This document shows positions 59,706 to 64,000 of a stretch of DNA of 64,000 nt, one piece after another. Source of the stretch: Reticulitermes speratus (taxonomy: Eukaryota; Arthropoda; Insecta; Blattodea; Rhinotermitidae). The stretch is from positions 35,266,908 to 35,330,907 of the forward strand of contig JAJKFL010000003.1 of assembly GCA_021186555.1 (NCBI GenBank). The letters are read 5' to 3'. The number at the start of each line of letters is the position of its first letter. The stretch's first letter is position 1. The notes beneath the pieces were generated by a model. It was not told the DNA's origin. It did no database searches and saw only the letters and a list, made by a program, of their open reading frames with translations. Position numbers and translations under genes: made by a program.

Positions 59706-59748
59706 CCCCCTGAGGATGGAAACGTGATTGTCGAAACGTATGTAGGGG
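59706..59748 (+). ncRNA. Hammerhead-ribozyme-like motif
   Basis: CCCC, CUGAGGA (core position 7 is variable), helix II weakly paired, GAAA, ACGUAUGU (helix III of two pairs) with A as potential cleavage base, and GGGG pairing with CCCC. The weak helix II argues against full activity. Same layout as 29833 and 37696. Confidence 0.5.
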
Positions 59749-59759
59749 TTGCAAATATA

Positions 59760-60190
59760 TCTTACTTTATTAGTAATTCTTGTGCATTGGTTGGTTTAAC
59801 CTAAACTTATGACAAAATGCACGGTACATATAATATAAAATTACTAGAAATAAAATTTTGCTAATCGATGATGGACAGTAGATATTTGTTGTTGGATTTC
59901 AGGTGAACAATACTTGGCGTAGGACATACAGATAAAGAGTGGATAATGGATGAATCGGTTGCATTAATGAGCGAACTGGAGTAACTCGAAATACGTGGTA
60001 ACATAAAGAATCCTATCTGAACTGACTGGTTATCAAATGTGGGCCCAGTTGATTGGCTGTCGGTGTCGGTGCCCTACCTGCCAGACCATCAACGCAGTCA
60101 GTAGGGGAGGTATACAACCTGCGGCCCGCTGTGAAGCAGCTAAGCCTATGCGAGCTTTGTGGTTATCTCAGTTATGCTGATGAAGATTTC
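59760..60190. mobile_element. Unremarkable sequence with a possible hAT end
   Basis: 'gtatacaacctgcggcccgc' near 60110 is like a hAT end, but weak. Otherwise no feature. Confidence 0.25.
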
Positions 60191-60191
60191 C

Positions 60192-60262
60192 TCCTTCTGG
60201 GATATGCTCCTGTGTAGATCCGTGTATAAAGAAACTGACGTTTCGGAGGAGCATACTACATC
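60192..60262. mobile_element. Foldback MITE copy
   Basis: 'cttctgggatatgctcct' and 'aggagcatactacatcc' form inverted arms around about 40 bp; the 'cttctgggat' edge is that of the family. Confidence 0.5.
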
Positions 60263-60568
60263 CATTTTCAGGGTGGCCCAAGAAGATTTCACTGACCTGA
60301 AAATGAAGGAAAATAGTCCATCCGAAACAGAGACACCCACGGTAAAATAGTCCAGAAGACGAGCATTTTTTTCTTTAGCTTCGTTTTGAGAATAAAGTTC
60401 AGCCATTATATTCTTTCATTTCTTTCAGCCTTTTTGGATATGATACATAAATACCATCAGTAAGTCTGATGTTAAGAGATTTAATTCGTTACAGCTAAAT
60501 ACGCGAAATGTTGTCCGGAGTGAGTGTATGATTATCCATATAAATTTTGTATGAAGAAAGCCAAACAT

Positions 60569-60632
60569 TTTAATATATATAGTCTTATTCTGACAAATGT
60601 ACATTTGTCGGAATTAGACTATATACATTAAA
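60569..60632. repeat. 64-bp near-perfect palindrome
   Basis: Two 32-bp arms meet at 60600/60601 with no spacer (centre ACAAATGT|ACATTTGT) and about three mismatches. It could extrude as a cruciform or arise from an inverted duplication. Confidence 0.9.
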
Positions 60633-60639
60633 AAGGTAC

Positions 60640-61485
60640 GGTGAAAATAACATAAAGTCCAACATATTAAATTTGTTAAGTTTTAAATATCCCTTTTGAT
60701 TTCGTTAGGAATCCTGCTGCAACTTGGAGGGAGGCATTCAGGATTGAATACCCTGCTTTTTTCAGATACATGCCATGCTACTGCCTTAAAATATGCCCTC
60801 TAAAGTTTTTAAATTCATCATAAATCATTCCCCCATACAAGATGACATAAAAACAACTGAAAAAACGGGTTTAATAAAGTGAGAATTAAGAACTCTTGGT
60901 AATTAACAGAAGTTGTACTTGTTTACCTTTTCGTAACAAGGTAGTCCTTTCCACGCATGCAGGAAGTTAAGTGCGTTAGAGCACAGCACATTTCGTTTGC
61001 ATTTAATTTAGTACACGTCACAGTCGTGCACTACTGCCCAGGAGGTGACAAAATGAGAGGAAGTGTAAATAAAACAAATATTTTGTACACATTTTTTACA
61101 CAAATCTGTTAAAAAATGCTTATATGAAGAGGCTTTTATGTTCTGAGGCGAATATTACCTCTCAGTCACTTAATAAAATAAACCGAACGGCACCAAATAT
61201 TTCTTTGGAATTCAAAGATTTCACACAGTCACTTAAAATGGCAAGCTTATAACAGCTTGAATCTATGTTAACTAAGTTGTGAAGAGTCCAGAGAAATTCG
61301 TAAGGACAGGTGGACTGATGATAAGATTGCTTCAAAAAATTACGTAATCATAATATCGTTTTTCCATTTCAGAGTGATTTGTTTCTATTTATAGTTTCTC
61401 TTTTGACATCTTTACATCGAACCGCAATTACCAGCTGATATTCTCGTCCTATAATTCGGAGGTTATAAACCACTTACACCAAATT
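60640..61485. other. No recognised feature
   Basis: AT-rich; nothing supportable. Confidence 0.45.
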
Positions 61486-61489
61486 CCGC

Positions 61490-61880
61490 TCTTGGAGATG
61501 ATCCTGAGCCACTTCTATACATCTCTCACTCTCACCGCCTATCTTCCTAAGATCTTTCGTAGTTTTATATCTTATCTCACTTTAGTCTTCGATCCTGATA
61601 CTGAACAAGCGGTTTTCTGACAACAGTTTGTAGGTTTTCTCGCTTCCCACATCCCATTCCACATTCTTTACTCATCTTCATTTCCTGGATTTATCAGTCC
61701 AAAGAATGCCATCTCTGTAAATCACGAAGTTCCTTCCTACGTATGTATCCCATGTGTCCAATTACATGGTATTTCTTAAGGCCAAATAATTTTCTCGACA
61801 TGTTTTTTAAAATAAATTGAAATATGGAATTCTTACTAAAAAAACCCGAGAAAATTTCGTACCCATACACAAATACATAT
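61490..61880 (-). mobile_element. LINE ORF2 tail, diverged
   Basis: Minus-strand frame: YGYEIFSGFF, ILKNMSRKLFGLKKYHVIGH and RKELRDLQR parallel the 17933 copy's 'YGSETW', 'NRTLRKLFGPKRDE' and 'EELYDL' blocks. The remainder, down to 61490, has only scattered similarity. Confidence 0.55.
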
Positions 61881-61889
61881 ACAACTTTG

Positions 61890-64000
61890 ACAAAGACTAC
61901 TCCCTTATGGATTATGACGGTGCTGAATATGAACAAGCATTACAAGGTTCTTCTGAAAAGTTCAACAGGGACCTTATTTGTGTTTGTGAGTGCATTTCCA
62001 TTACAGCCCTAAACAACATTGAAGTATTCTTAGTGACCAACCCCACGTTATACAATTGCTACATCTGCTGATTCTGGCGTCTTCTCGTTCATGTAATCAA
62101 TTTTAATTGCGTTTTCATGGGTTAAATTTGTTACAGTCTATACGAGAACTTTTTTAACTCTTTTGAGTTACGGAATTGTCCTTAACAAATAAAAACCTTC
62201 AGCATAAAGAAGTAAGTCTGCCTTCTTATACAAACCAATTCCAGGGCTTCCTGATTCTGTCTAAACCTTTATTACCAAACCTCTGAATTATTCCTCTATA
62301 TTTACCACTATTTACCACATTTTCGAAATAGACTTGCGTTTTTTTTTTATGTATGTGGAGTTCAGAGCCAACAGTAACGCACTTTATAGGAGTGGCACAC
62401 ATGTCCTTGAGGTTTATTGGTTATTTCACTTATTTTTAATAAACTAACTTCAATTTCTTTCACGGTTAGACGAAGATAGGAAAATTTAATATTAAACACA
62501 AGGAAAAATCTGTTATTGGCTGCCAGATTTTACAACGAATCAGCAGCCCCTCCGGCTTCTTATTGCAAATATAAAGAAGTAATGCGGACATGCCGTGAAG
62601 TCTTCCAATTACCTCCATCTAGTGAAGAGGTTCAAATTGCGTGAAAGTGTTAACTCCACACCCCGTAAGGTTTTGTGGCGTGGTGCGTAATTAAGCACAG
62701 GAACAGCTTTATGTTTACATTACCTGCCAGATTTCACTGGCCAGTGGTAAGTAATTAGGAACCATTCCCATTTCATAACTGTAGTGTTAATGAAGCGATT
62801 ATATCTGGTACTTATCCTTACCTGGTTATCTCTCTGTAGGTAATAAATATTAAAGTAACAACAAATTGCACGTTTTTTGTCATCGATGTTCATTAATACT
62901 TCTATAAGTAATGCGATTGTGAGATAAACTTGTCAACGTTTGTAGAACGATGGTCAACGCTTCTATTCCATAAATTATACCTAATAATACTCACACATAT
63001 CCTGACATTCACTTTTCAAACAGTTTACGTTACATGAGTGACAATCTCTTCATCTAAATCATGAAAGGTTTTATGATAATCAGCTAATTGGATTGCGGTT
63101 TGTGTTACAGAAGACTGCGTAATAAATAACACAAACCTACGCATAATAATAATTGATAATTCTTGTTGTGCTCATTACATCACTTCTAGGCCTGCATTAC
63201 TTCTAGTAATCTGGGAATATCTGCACTGACAACTAAAGCCATTAAGCAGCTACATATGACACAACAATACAAAATTTTACCCAGGTTGGAATTTCTCATT
63301 TAACATAGATGTATGGGAGGTAATTCATACCATAACATTTCCACTTTTCTTTCCGCTCTTACCATCAGCCTTTGGGCCAGGCATTATTGAGTGATTAATG
63401 TGTCACGTGCTTTTATTTATTTTTGGTTATATACCGACGACATCCGACGTGCAGGAGTTTTGCACTATACAATGGTGTATTAAATTTACAATTGTGAGTT
63501 GCAGTCGTGTAGGAAGACTGATGATATATATCTGTAGTCTACTGATATTTGTGGTAACAGAAGAAATACATATAAAGACCTTACACACAGACTGTCCAAC
63601 ATTATTCATAAATAAATATCATTATGAAATATTGAAGATTCTAACCCAACTGTTGATAAAAAAGACACAATCAGTGTCCCTTCAGAAGTTCGAACCGGGC
63701 ACCTCCCAAATGTAATTCAGAAGCTATACTGCTTCAGCCAGCTTCCTCTCTATCACTCCACATGTTACATGTACACATTGAAGTATAATAATGCGTTTAG
63801 TGGAAGACACACAGTTTCAATAGCATTCCTAGTTACTTCATACTGACGTCAGACACGACTCATGCAAAAGGTCCATGCCCCCTCCTTACGTATATCATAA
63901 TGGAGGATCGAAGCTCGCGGCTTTCAACTCTCTTCAAGTCTCTATGCTATGGTACTTTCTGAGGTTGCTTCTTTGCAAGCAAAGGAGGCCTAATATAAAT
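61890..64000. other. No recognised feature
   Basis: AT-rich, several short frames, no domain and no repeat family shared with the rest of the window. Confidence 0.45.

Noticed and set aside
1-64000. Retroviral, LTR-element or Polinton remains
   Set aside because: No pol, capsid or long direct terminal repeats were recognised anywhere in the window.

Overview
The window is repeat-rich, AT-rich animal DNA with no intact host protein gene that I can recognise. The mix of old LINE 3' ends, tRNA-headed SINEs, short foldback and TTAA-flanked MITEs and many microsatellites suggests a large arthropod genome. Several repeats look like ones I recall from cockroach and termite (Blattodea) sequences, so that order is my best guess; this is from memory and was not checked by search. 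Most of the window reads as intergenic or intronic.

Layout. 1-5 kb: hAT-type ends, a foldback half-copy, a near-textbook SINE with 14-bp target duplications (2915-3194), a foldback nested inside a piggyBac-like MITE (3553-3919), and a SINE flanked by (TA)n. 7-14 kb: three LINE fragments on both strands, SINE copies, a large foldback (12788-12932) and a hammerhead-ribozyme-like motif. 15-16.4 kb: a 48-bp duplication, then an eroded tandem array of about 38-40 bp period that is easy to miss. 17.5-20.5 kb: two SINEs of one family with target duplications on either side of a LINE 3' end, then a 92-bp x3 tandem. 21-23.6 kb: two copies of one interspersed repeat, the second split by a foldback insertion with a 12-bp duplication. 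26-30.3 kb: a TTAA-flanked MITE, a purine/pyrimidine block, a TATA-like motif with a possible tiny first exon, a 32-bp satellite of 23 units with a 127-bp higher-order period, a second hammerhead motif and a LINE tail. 30-46 kb: SINEs, LINE tails, microsatellites, a third hammerhead motif, and a second TATA-to-donor arrangement. 51-62 kb: LINE C-terminal fragments, two leucine-tRNA-like SINEs, a foldback, a fourth hammerhead motif and a 64-bp near-palindrome.

How it fits together. The SINEs carry pol III promoter boxes but encode no protein; their poly-A or simple tails and 10-14 bp duplications imply mobilisation by LINE enzymes. The LINE pieces are almost all 3' ends read up to a shared (TTAG)n tail, as expected from 5'-truncated insertions. 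The hammerhead-like motifs are the type known from Penelope-like elements, though no Penelope reverse transcriptase is visible. The best leads are the four hammerhead motifs, the two TATA/ATG-donor arrangements, the two tandem arrays and the foldback family. No rRNA, tRNA gene, CRISPR array, retrovirus, LTR element or Polinton was recognised.
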